Source of the DNA: Thamnidium elegans | Lineage: Eukaryota; Mucoromycota; Mucoromycetes; Mucorales; Mucoraceae | Assembly: GCA_025201345.1 (NCBI GenBank) | Contig: JAIXMG010000007.1 | Span: forward strand, 1,116,001-1,180,000 | Direction of reading: 5' to 3' | DNA length: 64,000 nucleotides | Part shown: positions 21,599 to 33,262 of the stretch, piece after piece | How the letters are laid out: every line of letters begins with the position of its first letter | Position numbering within the stretch: position 1 is the stretch's first letter | The notes under the pieces: model-generated | The model's input: only the letters and a program-made list of their open reading frames with translations | Database searches by the model: none | What the model was told of the DNA's origin: nothing | Program-made: the position numbers and the translations under genes

Positions 21599-22169
21599 TT
21601 ATTTAAATATTTTTCTAACTGCTTGTCGCTTATTTTGAAACCAGATTTGTACCGTCCTTGGTGACATACCTAAATGACGAGCCAAGTTCTCCCGTAATAT
21701 AGTAGATGGAAACGCAGTTCTTTCAAAAACCTTTTGTAAAGTTTGTGTTTGTTTCACTGTCGCTCTCTTTCTTCTAATTTTCAAATAATCATCATCGCTA
21801 TGGTTATACTTATAGTTCCAAGTATGTCTACTACCCCAATATTCTGCAGGATGATACAGTGTAGGTTGATATATTTTTTCATTAGGTATATATAAAGGTT
21901 GTATTTCTTTTTTCACAATATAATTTTGATCATTGATATGATCATTAGGTTTAGGTAATTCAATAAATGGAACTGTATTGCTTTTATGTGATTTTGTAGG
22001 TTTCACTATTGGTGCCAAAGTGGTATTATTGTCGTAACTGCATAGCAAATTTTGAATTGAGTAAGGTGATAATGAGAGACACTGAATAATAATAATAAAA
22101 AAAAAAGAGCAGTTAGTAGTGCTGTTTTATCTTGTATATCGGTGTAAATTATACCTTGTTGCTATTCAT
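21599..22169 (-). CDS. Homeodomain transcription factor
   Basis: A 165-aa protein from two exons, 22169-22155 (MNSNK) and 22081-21599, joined in phase 0 (GTATAA..ATTCAG). The longer open frame has no ATG of its own, so the short first exon supplies the start. The homeodomain occupies about residues 108-165 at the extreme C-terminus: RRKRATVKQTQTLQKVFE for the N-terminal arm and helix 1, and the recognition helix SPRTVQIWFQNKRQAVRK with the invariant W, F, N and R residues. The rest is low-complexity and Pro/Tyr-rich with no second domain. Fungal homeobox factors of this type regulate morphogenesis or cell cycle, but the target is not predictable. The upstream side faces a 4-kb spacer shared with the divergent bZIP gene. 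Confidence 0.88.
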
Positions 22170-25100
22170 TTTTTTTTTTTTAAAAAAAAAGAAAATATCG
22201 GAATGGGTAAATCAAAGAAAAGTATCAATACTTTAATAAAGATGAAAAATACTGTAAAAAAAAAAAACCTTGTTTCTTTTTGTAGTCCCAAAAAAAAAAC
22301 TACCGGTTCATAGGATTACCCATAATTTTGTGAATAAATAGATGATTAGAATCTCGATAGTAAATGGTTTAATTCGATACTCATGTGTGACTAATATACA
22401 AGAAACAAGAGATTCTCCTTTTTATTTTAAGAAATAAAATGGTTAAAGGGACATAAAAAAATAATTTAGGTGTGCATCACAAGTATAATGTTTTCAATGT
22501 ACTGATTTTTATAAAGTAAAACTTTGATACTGACGCGGAAAATAATAGTGTTCAAATATGCACCAGTGTACTTTATAAAAAAAAACTATTTTGAATCTTG
22601 CAATGGGTGCTATTATAGAATGATTTTTTCTTCCAGAATATTACACTGCAAGACTCAGAAGTGTGTACAGTGACAAAATAGTGCATCGATTATATTCAAT
22701 GCTACCTTGTATTCCTAAATTCTATATGCAATGCGTCTATGCATATCTATAAAAAAAAATTATCGCACGTTTTCGATTTCATTTTGTAACAAAACAAAGG
22801 CAGTGTAAAACCTTACAGTCATCCTCTTATTCGAAACCTTTTTTTCGACGGCATATATACCGTATAATCTGAGGATCTCTTACCAGCTATACTGTCAGAA
22901 GTAAAACCTATGCCTATGAATCACTCGGCTAAAAATCGGTTGGTAATAACGGCCACCTATATATGTATATATATATATATGTTCAGATTATAAAACAGTT
23001 GAGATAAAAATATATACACACACTCTTCCACATATTATAATTTTTAATTAAAGAAGGCTTTTTCATCAAAGAATAACTATACGTTACAACGGAGCATCCC
23101 TTAAATCAAGTAATAAAAAAGTAATGTGTTTTTTACATACTCGTTTTACATAATCATTCAAGAAGATATTTAAACAGAAGATGTAAGGGAGCTGTTATAA
23201 AGTGCATACTAAAGTAAATTGAAGCAATTTATCATAGTCATACTAAACTAAACCAAGATTTGGGTTTTTTTTACAAATTGAATGAAAGTTTTAAGCTTGT
23301 AAATTGTCTCAATTTCTGTATTTATGGCCCAAAAATATGATAATCCCGAATTTTGGGAAACCCTTTTTTACAATTTCATTTAGACTTTCTATGAAATTAA
23401 TATAATAATATATACTGAAAAATGTATATATATATATATATGTTTCAACTTACCATACTTATTACTTTGTTAGTTTTTTTTTTACTGCCAACTCAAACGT
23501 TTAATATATTATATATATCCTTATGTCGTATTTTTGTACATACGTATGATTTACATTAAAGCAAACTTTCAAACTTTTAAGACTTTCGAACCCATTGGAC
23601 CCATTATTTCGCAATAAGTCCTGTACCTTTGGCCCATCTTCTACATCCCCACCCTTTTTTTCTTATTATTATTTTATAATTATTCGGTTTAATATATGTA
23701 CTAAAACATAACAATACCTTTCAGAATAAAAAAATTTAAGAACAAGAGTATGATCAGAGAGAAAAAAAAAACTTTTTTGACATTTACGATTGGCTTCCGA
23801 AAGTTTTTGAAGTTATCCGGATTGTTCGTTTGGTTCCATTTGGTTTACCGTTAGTAACTTCAAATCTGACGACATATATACATATTAACTAGTACAAAAT
23901 AAGGCGTACATTACGGGATTGTTCCTAAAAAAATATTATGGTCCGCGTAAATCGCACTTGTGTTTTTTTAGATTTAATAGATAGACAAGATCCCGGTAAT
24001 TTCTAGTGGATCTCGATGACGGTGGAGGTACCCTCATAGAACATCGGTATATACAATAAATTCATTATTAGATTCAATAGATCCCTTCTAAAAAAAAGTA
24101 CTACTGCATATTCCATAAAATATAAACAGTAATACATCTATCTTACAAGAAAATTTGTACTCTTCATTCGATAATCCTTACACCGATCCTAAGATCCAGA
24201 TAATTGATCCCGATATCTCGGTATATTCGATTTGGCTTGCTTTTTTTTAGTACATGACATTCAGACATTTTTATATATCGATCACGATCTTGATATGTAT
24301 CATTGATATTTTTTTAAAGGTAATTAGTCAGAAGAGTATTAAAAAAAAAATATTTCAATAGTCATAAAAAAAATTTAAAAGTAGTTACTTCATTCTTAAA
24401 TTTTTCTTTTAAAGAATCTGCATCGTTTGTAAACCAAAGTATTCGACTAAAATTTTGGGTCTTTTGTGTGTTTACCTTTTTGTTTTAGTAAGAATCAAGA
24501 ATGCGCACAGTAACAAATATTATTATGTCGATGTACAAAAAACAACAAATGTTCGGCATTATCTAGACTAAATTCCTATGTAATAGCATAATTGTTATGT
24601 CTTATGTTTATTTGAATTTTTTTTTTAGAAAAAATACTTGGGTTTCATCCCCATTCTCCTTTTTTTTTACATATAAAAACTATAATTTTCAGTAGAAACA
24701 TTATTAATTTATTCTATTTGATAACAAAAGGGGGAAGGGGAAGGAGTATTAATATTAGGTTGATAGCTTTCATTCAATGAAAGACTGTAACTAACGTAAA
24801 GACAAATAACGATTGAATTACATTTGTAAACACTCCGTCTTTTTTTTTTCTGCAGTGTTTGCTTTTAGCAATATATCCATATATTTTTTTTCACGTCAAA
24901 ATAATAGTAAAGAATATTATCTAAACTATCTGATAAATATTAATTTTTTTTTTTTTTAGCAACAAGGTCATTTTATTTTAATTCTAATTTAAACAGGATA
25001 ATAGGTGAATGTCGAATTAATTCAACCCGGACAGCTACTCATTAGGGCTGTAATGTGGTGTATAAATTATTTAACAGCTATAGTCGTTCAAACGTTGTTG

Positions 25101-26194
25101 GCCGTGCGCTTTATGCGTTTTTACTTATACAGACAAAGCCCTTTTTTTTTTCTTTCTTCAAAAGTAATGCCCCCACAAAATAAAAAAATAGTGTTTGAGG
25201 ATATGAATTTTTTTTTTTTTTTTTTTATGTTTTTATCGTTTACATTTGTTAATTAAACTCTATACATGACGTGTGATGTCTATACTTTAAATCATGGCTA
25301 AATACAGTAAGGCGTAAAAATCAACAACCAACATTCATTAATATATATAAAAAAACGATCAGAATGTACGGATGGCGTATGCTAGAATACATAAAGTATG
25401 GATAACATATGTTAGCATATAATTTAGCTATTAAATAAGAATCATCGAAAGGTGTTTTCGGGAATGGGAGTCAGAGTCTTACTTATATTAAAGGTTTCTG
25501 ATTTACATTTATATATATATATATATAATAAAAAATACTCATTCCGTCACTACGCACCATTCGCGTATATATTATGCGCATATGAGAATAAATTTCATTC
25601 TTCTTGTATCGTGTATACTTTATCGTGTACTACATAGAGGCTATATCAAATTATTTTGTATCTGTATATGGATACTGGAACCGTAGTTATTTTGCGTAAA
25701 CTTTAAATATCTATAAACTTGGTTTAGTTCAAATACCAGTTTAATAAATGTACGTACTTTTTAATTTATAATGTAAACAATAATAAATGTACCAAAGCAT
25801 AATCTAAGGGGGTGGGGGAGAAAAAAAAAACTATTTGGTCCCTTGGGGATTTCTTTTCTTTTTTTTTATACAAGGTATTATGCTAAAAGCAGAAGTTTTC
25901 ATTATAAAAAGATGTGATTTTTTTTCATTGTTGTTTATTTGTTGTGTAATGGTAATATGCCTTTATATGATTATATATCGTATTATTTGTTTTTGTATCA
26001 TTAGTAAGATCCGAAAAACATTGTGCTAAAATCAGACACTTTTTTTTTCAGGGCATCTTTTAAAGAGAACAAATATTACTATATTTGTTCACATTAAACT
26101 TTTCATATATAAACTCTTTAATTCTGCGCGGAACCTTTTTTACTCTCTTTCTTTTGATTGTTTAATTACAACAATAATAATATAAAAAAAAAAT
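22170..26194. other. 4-kb non-coding spacer between divergent transcription-factor genes
   Basis: No gene that I can support lies between the homeobox gene (-) and the bZIP gene (+). Open frames here (22119-22313, 25005-25256, 25452-25637, 25835-26029) start at non-ATG codons or run through homopolymers and have no domain signal. Short TA microsatellites occur at about 22964-22980 and 23427-23441. The 5' leader of the bZIP gene probably lies at about 26080-26194. Confidence 0.5.
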
Positions 26195-27111
26195 ATGTCT
26201 CAAAAGTCAGATTCATCATCACAATTTAGCGAGGACCAAGAGGACCTTTTAATGTCATACCTTAATTCGGATTATATGTCTTCTGCTACATCTTGTTGGA
26301 ACCCTCCCACACCTAGTCCCACACCTACAGATCAAAGTCCTGTGTCTACACCCATCTGCCAAACATTTTTCGATATTTCTTCTTGGAACCATTCAAATAC
26401 ATCTAGCGGCGAAAATCTTTTAAATGAATACCCGTTCATGGTAACTGATCAGCAATACCATACTCCTTATTTTCATCAACCGGCATCTCCTCCGTCGTCA
26501 TCATGTTCATCCGATACTGAGCAGACGAGAAAAAGACGCGGCCGCAAGAAGCGTGACTCGTATACACCTCCTTTACCTCCTACTATGATAGCTCCTGCTC
26601 CTGTTGTGAAACAATTGCCGACAATCTTACCCGCCCAAGAAGAACGAAAAAAGCATGGTAATGTAAATAAATATATACCTGTATCGAAACCTGTGACAGA
26701 TGATAGTCAAAAGGCAGCTACTATTGCTAAACGACAAGAGAGATTAATTAAGAATAGAGCTGCTGCTTTACTCTCTCGTAAAAGAAAGCGGGAACATTTA
26801 ACTGCGCTCGAAGATCAACGGAACGGATTATCAAACGAAAATAATGAATTGAAACAAAGAGTATTAGAATTAGAAAAAGAGAACCTTGCATTGAAAAAAA
26901 AATTAGAATGTCAAACTGATAGTAAAAGTGTTATGATTTTTATGGTAAACTTGCTTTTTTGTGAAAAAAAGAGGGGGATTTGAAATTCATTATTATTTTT
27001 TTTTAGATGGTTTTATTTTCTTTTGCGTATCTGGTTTCTATGGCAACAAAATTAGTGCCGCTAAAATACAATACAACTTTTGCCACTAAATTACCATTTA
27101 CGAAAACGTAA

Positions 27112-27146
<35 letters not shown>

Positions 27147-27305
27147 TCCTTTTAACTTACTAATATTTAATTTTATATTTCTAGTCATGACGATTCTATT
27201 ACTTTCCAATTAGCAAACTATCCTCAAGAAAGCAACTCATTTTTTAAAAGAAACCAAAAGCATTCATCTTTAAAAAGAAGAAGAGTTGAAAGAATTTTAA
27301 TGTAG
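26195..27305 (+). CDS. bZIP transcription factor with C-terminal hydrophobic (membrane-like) segment
   Basis: A 323-aa protein from exons 26195-26944, 27007-27107 and 27185-27305; phases agree. The N-terminal 110 residues are acidic and Ser/Thr/Pro-rich, as in an activation domain, followed by an AT-hook-like TRKRRGRKKR (111-120). The basic region ERLIKNRAAALLSRKRKRE (182-200) and a leucine zipper (about 205-240) are clear. Immediately after the zipper, across intron 1, comes a hydrophobic stretch of about 20 residues (246-265, VMIFMMVLFSFAYLVSMA), then a 58-residue tail with a basic end (SLKRRRVERILM). Basic-region wording is close to HacA/XBP1 and ATF6 types. A bZIP followed by a single membrane segment is the ATF6/CREB3 plan, so a role in ER stress is a reasonable inference. 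Convergent with the thiolase gene, 131 bp apart. Confidence 0.85.
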
Positions 27306-27358
27306 TTTATATTGATCTTTTTTATTTGTATTTTTTCCCTTCCCTCTCCTTTAAATGT

Positions 27359-27376
27359 ACACACACACACACACAC
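27359..27376. repeat. (AC)9 microsatellite
   Basis: Lies in the short 3' spacer between the convergent bZIP and thiolase genes. Confidence 0.9.
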
Positions 27377-27436
27377 AAACTCTTTTTATACATATTACTT
27401 TTTTTTTATTCTGAATTTTAAAAAAATAATAAAAAT

Positions 27437-28746
27437 TTACTCGCTTTCAAACACAGCGGCCATACCCATACCAGAACCAATACACATACTTGTCACACCA
27501 ACCTTCTTGTTTTGACGCTTTAACTCAGGGAATAATGTAGCGAGTTGACGAGCACCAGTACAACCTAAAGGATGACCAAATGCAATGGCACCACCCTTAG
27601 GGTTTACCTTCTCTAAAGGAATATTTAATTTATCAACAGTGTATACAGCTTGAGAAGCGAAAGCTTCGTTAATTTCGAAAATATCAACATCAGAGATCTT
27701 GATACCTGCTCTTTCGACAGCAATAGGGATAGCATAAGCGGGACCGACACCCATAATACGAGGGGGGACGCCAACAACAGCAGAGGTAATGTACTTACCA
27801 AGGATAGGTAAGTTTAACTTTTGAGCGGTCTTACGCTTCATCAAGAGGACAGCAGCAGCACCATCAGATACTTGAGAAGCATTACCAGCAGTAGTTGTAC
27901 CATCATCATCGAAAGCAGGACGTAACTTGCCTAACTTTTCAGCAGTAGTACCGGGACGGACACCATCATCATGGTCTGCCAATACAACAGATTCGTTACC
28001 CTCAGCATCTAAAACAATAGCTTGCATAGGTACAATTTCATCCTTGAACCATCCATTCTTTTGTGCCTCAACTGCCTTACGATGAGATTCAGCGGCAAAA
28101 GCATCTTGCTTTTCACGAGATACCTTGAAGTCAGAAGCAACATTTTCAGAAGTAAGACTATAACAAAAAAAAATTAGTAACGCATTTCTCTCTCTCTCTC
28201 TCTCTCCCTTTTACTTTACCCCATAGGAATAAGACAATCAGCAGCAGATTCACAAGAATCAGCAATTCTATCAGACGTAGGAGCTAAAGAGGTAGCACCG
28301 TAGTTCATTGTCATGGACTCTACACCAGCACCAATACCTACTTCAAGAATACCTGTTTGAATAGCAGTAGCGATTTGGACAACAGCTTGAAGACCGGAGG
28401 AACATTGACGATTTAAAGTGCTGACAGCAGTAGATTCAGGGAAACCAGCATGAAGAGCGGCCATACGAGCATTGGTAGCCCCACCGCCTTGAGGCAATAC
28501 GTTACCAACAGTGATATCTTGGACCAAATTGGGGTCAATACCGGTCTGTTGAACAATGGCCTTGAAGACGGCAGATAACATCTCTTCGGGCAAAGTATCT
28601 TTCAAAGGACCCTTACGAGCACGTGTCATGGGTGTACGAAGTGCAGAAACAATCACAACATCTTCGGGAGACTTGTAGCCAATCTTATTAGCAGTATAGC
28701 TGGAAGGTAAAAGGTGGTTGGTGACTTGTTGAAGGCGGTTACTCAT
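27437..28746 (-). CDS. POT1: Peroxisomal 3-ketoacyl-CoA thiolase
   Basis: Last enzyme of fatty-acid beta-oxidation; it cleaves 3-ketoacyl-CoA with CoA to give acetyl-CoA. Two exons, 28746-28220 and 28157-27437, give 416 aa, as expected for ACAA1/POT1. A textbook PTS2 peroxisomal signal, RLQQVTNHL (R-L-x5-H-L), is at residues 4-12. The acyl-enzyme Cys is in NRQCSSGLQA, the active-site His in GGAIAFGHPLGCTGARQ, and the second catalytic Cys in SMCIGSGMG; INEAFA is also present. The single intron contains a (TC)10 run at 28187-28206. PTS2 and motif set favour the peroxisomal over the mitochondrial or cytosolic thiolases. Confidence 0.95.
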
Positions 28747-29286
28747 TTCTTAAAAAAAATTGTGTGTGAGAAAAGGAAAAAATAAAAACGAAAAAAGAAA
28801 AATGCATTATATATACTTTTTTTTTTCACATGGCTTTGATATTTTAACCAAACTGGACGTATTAGTGATGACTTTTTGGTGTGACGGTTGGTCACCCCAT
28901 TGGTTTCTTATTTGGTAATAAAGCGATTTGGTAAAGTGATTTAGGTTGGAAATTCAATAAAATTCAGTATATTTTTGTTGTAAATGCTTTATAAACACTA
29001 TATTTATCTCGTTTTATTTAAAGAAAAATATATATATATTATTTTTATGAATTTTTTGAATTTGTGGATAAGATAGTAAGTTAAAGAAGCGAAGACTTTT
29101 GCTTATACGTTCATACACATAACACGGTAATTAATTTTTATTGGCCCAAGGCATTATCATTTAACTTTTGTTTTCATCTGGGAAGAGGTATGGCGAGTAG
29201 GCTCATTAAGTCTTCCTTGTACAGGGTCATCAGTTAACAAGCTGTCCAAAGAGGTACGTGTCATTTTAATTATATCCTCGATAACA

Positions 29287-29322
<36 letters not shown>

Positions 29323-30446
29323 ATGAAAGTAGGCTTCGAAAGGTTATATATATGAACCTTGTTGTAGTAAGCCCTGATTCAAAAGATTTGTACATATTTG
29401 GTTTAAAACAATCTTTTAACTTTGATGATTGCCTCTTTTGGGCGAAATCTAGTATGCCATTAAAAAAAAGCGTACTACAGAACATAAGGCATTACTATTG
29501 AAGCGCGTTGGTTTTAGATCACTTACTCTTGTTCGCGTAGTTTAATTAAGTGTTTTTTATTTCTTGGATAATGGCTTTATATATCATATTTCCAAACCTT
29601 GTAGTATTTTCGGTGGTCTGGTTTGTCTGTATTTAGTGCCTTATAAAGTGCCAAAAAAAAAAGTACTTACTGATAGTTATACATAACTAGTAAAAAGGAA
29701 AAAAGAAAGAAGTAATAGTTATATTCTAAAAAATAATAATAGAATAAATAACTAGTAGGTTGATAAAATAGAGGTTATAGCTATTTAACTATTTTTATAA
29801 AAGTACATGTCTACAACTTGTTTCATGCAAAAAATGCCCCCGTCACACTTTTTTTCTTTTTTTTTTGTCTGAACGTTTTCGTTATCTACATCATTTACAG
29901 CTTGCAAATAATTAAACAGATAATGTATATAAAAAAAACATAATGGAAATCATGAAATACATGACATTATGTGAGGCATTTTAATTCTACTAATATAATA
30001 TGATCTTCTTTTACATAAACTGTTCAGTTACAATTTAAACCATCCAATTTTGTTTTCATTATTTGTGGAAATCTTATATTAAAAGTAATTCGACTTATAG
30101 AAAAACGTAACAACCCTTTTGAAAGACAATTCGATGACCTAATATTTTTTTAGTTTCCTAGCAACTAAAGTGCTCAAATGTATATACAAAAATTCCACCT
30201 AGGATTTCTCTATCAATTCCTGGCTTAACATTGTTTTCGGGGGGAGGGGGGTCCGTTCTTTTATTTTTAACATGTCCAACGGCACGTACGCAATCCTTAT
30301 CGTCCATAACCATCCAGATTTCGAGGTAATTTTTTTTTTATAAAAAAAAAATGGGGTTCTATTTATGAGATTATTGCCGTGTGAAAGTATCGAAAACACC
30401 TTAAAAAAAAGTTGCGGACAAAAAATGCCATATTTAGAATATAAAC
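28747..30446. other. Spacer with a possible small gene
   Basis: Apart from the 35-codon frame at 29157-29264 (-) I see no coding signal. It contains a T(30) run at 29292-29321 and many shorter runs. The open frame at 30199-30477 (-) overlaps the end of the next gene in another frame and is not supported. Confidence 0.45.
29157..29264 (-). CDS. Possible 35-aa small protein
   Basis: ATG at 29264-29262 to TGA at 29159-29157. The peptide begins MTRTSLDSLLTDDPVQGRL and continues with NEPTRHTSSQMKTKVK. Its composition is balanced and polar, unlike the Phe/Lys/Asn-rich random frames of the surrounding A/T DNA, and the region looks less A/T-rich than its neighbours. It could be a free-standing small protein or one exon of something larger. 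I do not recognise it, and no splice partner was identified. Confidence 0.4.
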   Translation of the reverse strand: MTRTSLDSLLTDDPVQGRLNEPTRHTSSQMKTKVK

Positions 30447-31073
30447 TTAATGACAGCAACAAGTAAATATTGACCACCAGTTCTTTTTTTCATAATGGTC
30501 TTCAGTCTTTCTAGGTATTCCATCCAAATCGATAGACCTGTTTTTCCATAATAACGGTAATCCTTCTGCCTCTTCGTCTACTGGATTATGATCATCTTCA
30601 TCAACTTCATCCTGTTCACTTTCTGATTCGAAATAATGTGATGAATCTAGGATATTACAATTGAGCATACATATATATGAAAAAAGAGTATTGTTATTAT
30701 TTACCTGGTATAATTTGGTTGGTATAATTAGGTTCTGGCCTTTCCTTCATTTTATCTAGTTTTTTAAGCTTGGATTCTTTAAAATTGAAATTGATTAGTA
30801 CGCGAAAAAAAAAAACGGGGGGCGGGGGCGGGAAGAACTTAAACTATTTACCGAGTTTTCGCACGACTGAGTCTCTATCTTTTTGTTCCTGGTCAGTAAG
30901 AAGTTGCCATCGAGGTAGAGTTGTAGATGTTGACAATAACGGCGAAGGCTCCTATATTTTATCTTGAATAAAGGAAAGAAAAAACAGTTGTACTTTCATA
31001 CCTCAGAATCAGTAACTTGACTGTTGAACAGATCGTCTTCTTGTCGAGGAAAAATTGTTTGGTTTACTGACAT
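30447..31073 (-). CDS. Uncharacterised 147-aa protein with C-terminal cysteine cluster
   Basis: Four exons, 31073-31002, 30951-30852, 30776-30705 and 30646-30447, with consistent phases. The protein is acidic in the middle (SESEQDEVDEDDHNPVDEEA), has a short Lys-rich helix around ESKLKKLDKMKERPEP, and ends KKNWWSIFTCCCH. Three adjacent Cys after a Trp/Ile/Phe patch at the very C-terminus look like a palmitoylation site for membrane attachment; it is not a CaaX box. No domain I recognise. Intron 2 holds a G/C-rich CCCGCCCCCGCC-type tract on the coding strand, unusual for this DNA. The next gene upstream is on the same strand and begins at 31874. Confidence 0.6.
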
Positions 31074-31356
31074 AAGAAAAAGAGAACGAGAGAAAAAAAA
31101 AAGCTATAAAAAAAAGATGTGCGCCATAAAGTGTAACGGCAAAAAGTTTCACAAAATAAAGTTGAGTTAAAATACGCTTATGGCGGCGTTACATTTTATG
31201 AAAGAGGATTTGCAGTCAAAGTCAACACACAAAAAAAATACTTCACTTTTCATCTTTCGGTTCATTTAACATATGATACCAGAAGATTTGAAACTGCTTC
31301 GAGTTATTAAATCACTCTTTACTTTCTTTATTAAAAAAAAAGGGGGGAAAACAATA

Positions 31357-31874
31357 TTATTGCAAGGTGACATCAGAAGCACTAAGGTCTTCAGGGTCAA
31401 GCTCCTATTAGATGTTATTAGCACATTAAAACTTGGCAGAATTGTTGAGTATAACACAAAATAATTGAACTATTAAATACCTTATTTCTTCTTAATTTCA
31501 AAGAGGCTCTTGCAACACCAGCACTCAGAAGTCTCAAACTTTCAATCATAATTGCATTTTCAGTTTTTGCTTCCTCAAAGAGAACATCAATATTAAGCAG
31601 TCCTCCTGATCCTCTTGAGGAGTCCAACTTAACGTTGTGAAATGCTATTGTAAATGCGTTTTGCAGATATAGTCTGGCTTCTTTAGCAGTTTTAAAGTGT
31701 AATATACAGTCCTTTACAAGTTTAATATTACTATCTTTGAAATCATTTAGGTTGGGGTTTCTTGCTCGTTTAATATATTTCTCTAAATCTACATAGTTCA
31801 AGATAATATTTTAGTATAAGCATAAAAGAAGTTAAAAACACTTAATACCACGCACTTGGAATAATATCAACCAT
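31357..31874 (-). CDS. Uncharacterised 124-aa helical protein
   Basis: Exons 31874-31856 (MVDIIP plus one base), 31788-31481 and 31404-31357 join in frame. The first donor is GTGCGT and the acceptor is CTATGTAG with a TACTAAAAT branch-like sequence upstream. The protein is predominantly helical and charged, with YIKRARNPNLNDFKDSNIKL near the N-terminus, a middle rich in Ala/Leu (KEARLYLQNAFTIAFHNV), and a short acidic tail ELDPEDLSASDVTLQ encoded by the last exon. No domain is recognisable. The balanced composition and clean splicing argue for a real gene; the length and helical nature would suit a small complex subunit, which is only a guess. Confidence 0.6.
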
Positions 31875-32227
31875 ATTAATAATAGAGAACAAAAAAAAAA
31901 AAGACGAAGAAAGGAGAATCCTTGATATACAGTCTATTTGTACGATTAATGACAACATAAATGTGATATATTTGAGAAAGTATGATTTATTTGATTACTT
32001 TATGTGAATTAGTAATGCTCATAAAAGAATAAGTAAGTTTGAATAATAAGTACAAACATGTATTCAAATGGGGGTATATTAACGTATAAGTATAAGTATA
32101 CCTACTATATATTAGCTGGCTCATAAAAAAAAAAAAAAAAAAAAAAAGTTTAGTTACGTAAAGTTCGTCTAACAACTGTAAAAGCGGGATTTTTATTCAT
32201 AATAAGAGCATGTCGAATCATTTAAAT
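31875..32227. other. Spacer
   Basis: No gene. Contains an A run at 32127-32147. The frame at 31987-32175 (-) runs through this run and is not supported. Confidence 0.5.
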
Positions 32228-32572
32228 TTACTTAAAAGACAAGTTTGGTCGAACTCTCTTTAGTCTTTTAGCATTGGTTATTCCGTATAGGGGCTGCCGT
32301 TCGGCAGAAGGCCTTTTTTTAAATGATTTATCTTTATTAGAAAACATGCTATTATTTTCATGGCATAACATTACTTGCTTGAGTTGATCTAAATTCATAG
32401 TATTTAAAGTGGCAGAAAGAAGTAATAAAGGCCACGAGACCTTGTGGTTAAATATGACCAAGTTGTTTGGTTCTTGAGAAATAGGAATCCCTTCATTTGG
32501 AAATAACTGTTAACTAAGCTTTTTTTTATGAGAAGTATAAGAGGAAGCCGTAAATTTTTTTTTAGCGGCCAT
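32228..32572 (-). pseudogene. Small uncharacterised gene interrupted by an in-frame stop
   Basis: From an ATG at 32572-32570 the frame reads MAAKKKFTASSYTSHKKKLS, meets TAA at 32512-32510, and then continues open in the same frame through QLFPNEGIPISQEPNNLVIF and HKVSWPLLLLSATLNTMNLD to a basic end KRLKRVRPNLSFK at 32228. The two halves join without any frame change, so a single nonsense codon separates them. No intron removes the stop cleanly. Either this is a recent pseudogene, the downstream half starts at an internal codon, or the stop is read through. No domain recognised. Confidence 0.4.
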
Positions 32573-32904
32573 GTTTCCTTCTTCGATTTAGATCACCCGG
32601 AATAAATTTTAATACAAATGTTTTGTTTGACTATAGACTAGTGGCACTTGTGTTATTTTATGTACGAAAAAAAAGAAGCTTGTTATAATACATATTTTTA
32701 AAAAATAATAAAGTATTTGTGGTATAAAATTTTAATGCTTTTGAATTCTAAACTGTGATAGATTAATACTTTGCTCGATAATGATTCAAAAATAAACAAA
32801 GGATTATTAAAACTAACAGGATGGTGTTTATAATTTTCTTTTACTTTATATCGAAAAACACCAATTTCCAAAGCAATTTTAATAATAAAGCATCATCTAT
32901 ATCG

Positions 32905-33262
32905 TTATTTTGTGTGTGTGTGTGTGTGTACGTGAATAAGATTATTGATGAGAGTTAACTCCAACATTGATGTCCTTAACGGTTTATCAAATTCTGACAA
33001 TGCCAAATAAAAGTAATATGGAGAGTCCTTAGCACTAAGCGCATATCGTACCAAAGCACCAACAGCTGTAATGTCAATGTCATTGTACTCTATATTTGCT
33101 TTTTTCTTTTGGTTGAGCATATTTTTCAAATCTCCAAATAAGATTTCGGGCATTGGCAAAGTTTTTCTTTTCTTTTAGTTCATATGCAATGGCTTTAGAA
33201 ACCCATGTCTGATAGTATATGTTGATTGAGCTTCTTTCTGGCTTCAATACTTTCAAAATCAT
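32905..33262 (-). pseudogene. Frameshifted uncharacterised coding fragment
   Basis: An ATG at 33262 opens a frame reading SINIYYQTWVSKAIAYELK. In a purine run (AAAAGAAAAGAAAAAC) near 33160-33175 the coding signal passes to the next frame, continuing LPMPEILFGDLKNMLNQKKK and DIDITAVGALVRYALSAKDS, ending in a TG microsatellite at 32911-32929 that encodes a His-Thr repeat. The two parts look like one protein broken by a one-base shift. I do not recognise the family with confidence. Confidence 0.4.
32911..32929. repeat. (TG)9 microsatellite at the end of a decayed frame
   Basis: Uninterrupted TG run. Read on the minus strand it gives a His-Thr repeat at the end of the frame at 32905-33159. Confidence 0.9.

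Noticed and set aside
27003..27209. Minus-strand open frame over the bZIP 3' exons
   Set aside because: It contains a homopolymer Lys run and overlaps spliced coding exons in phase on the plus strand.
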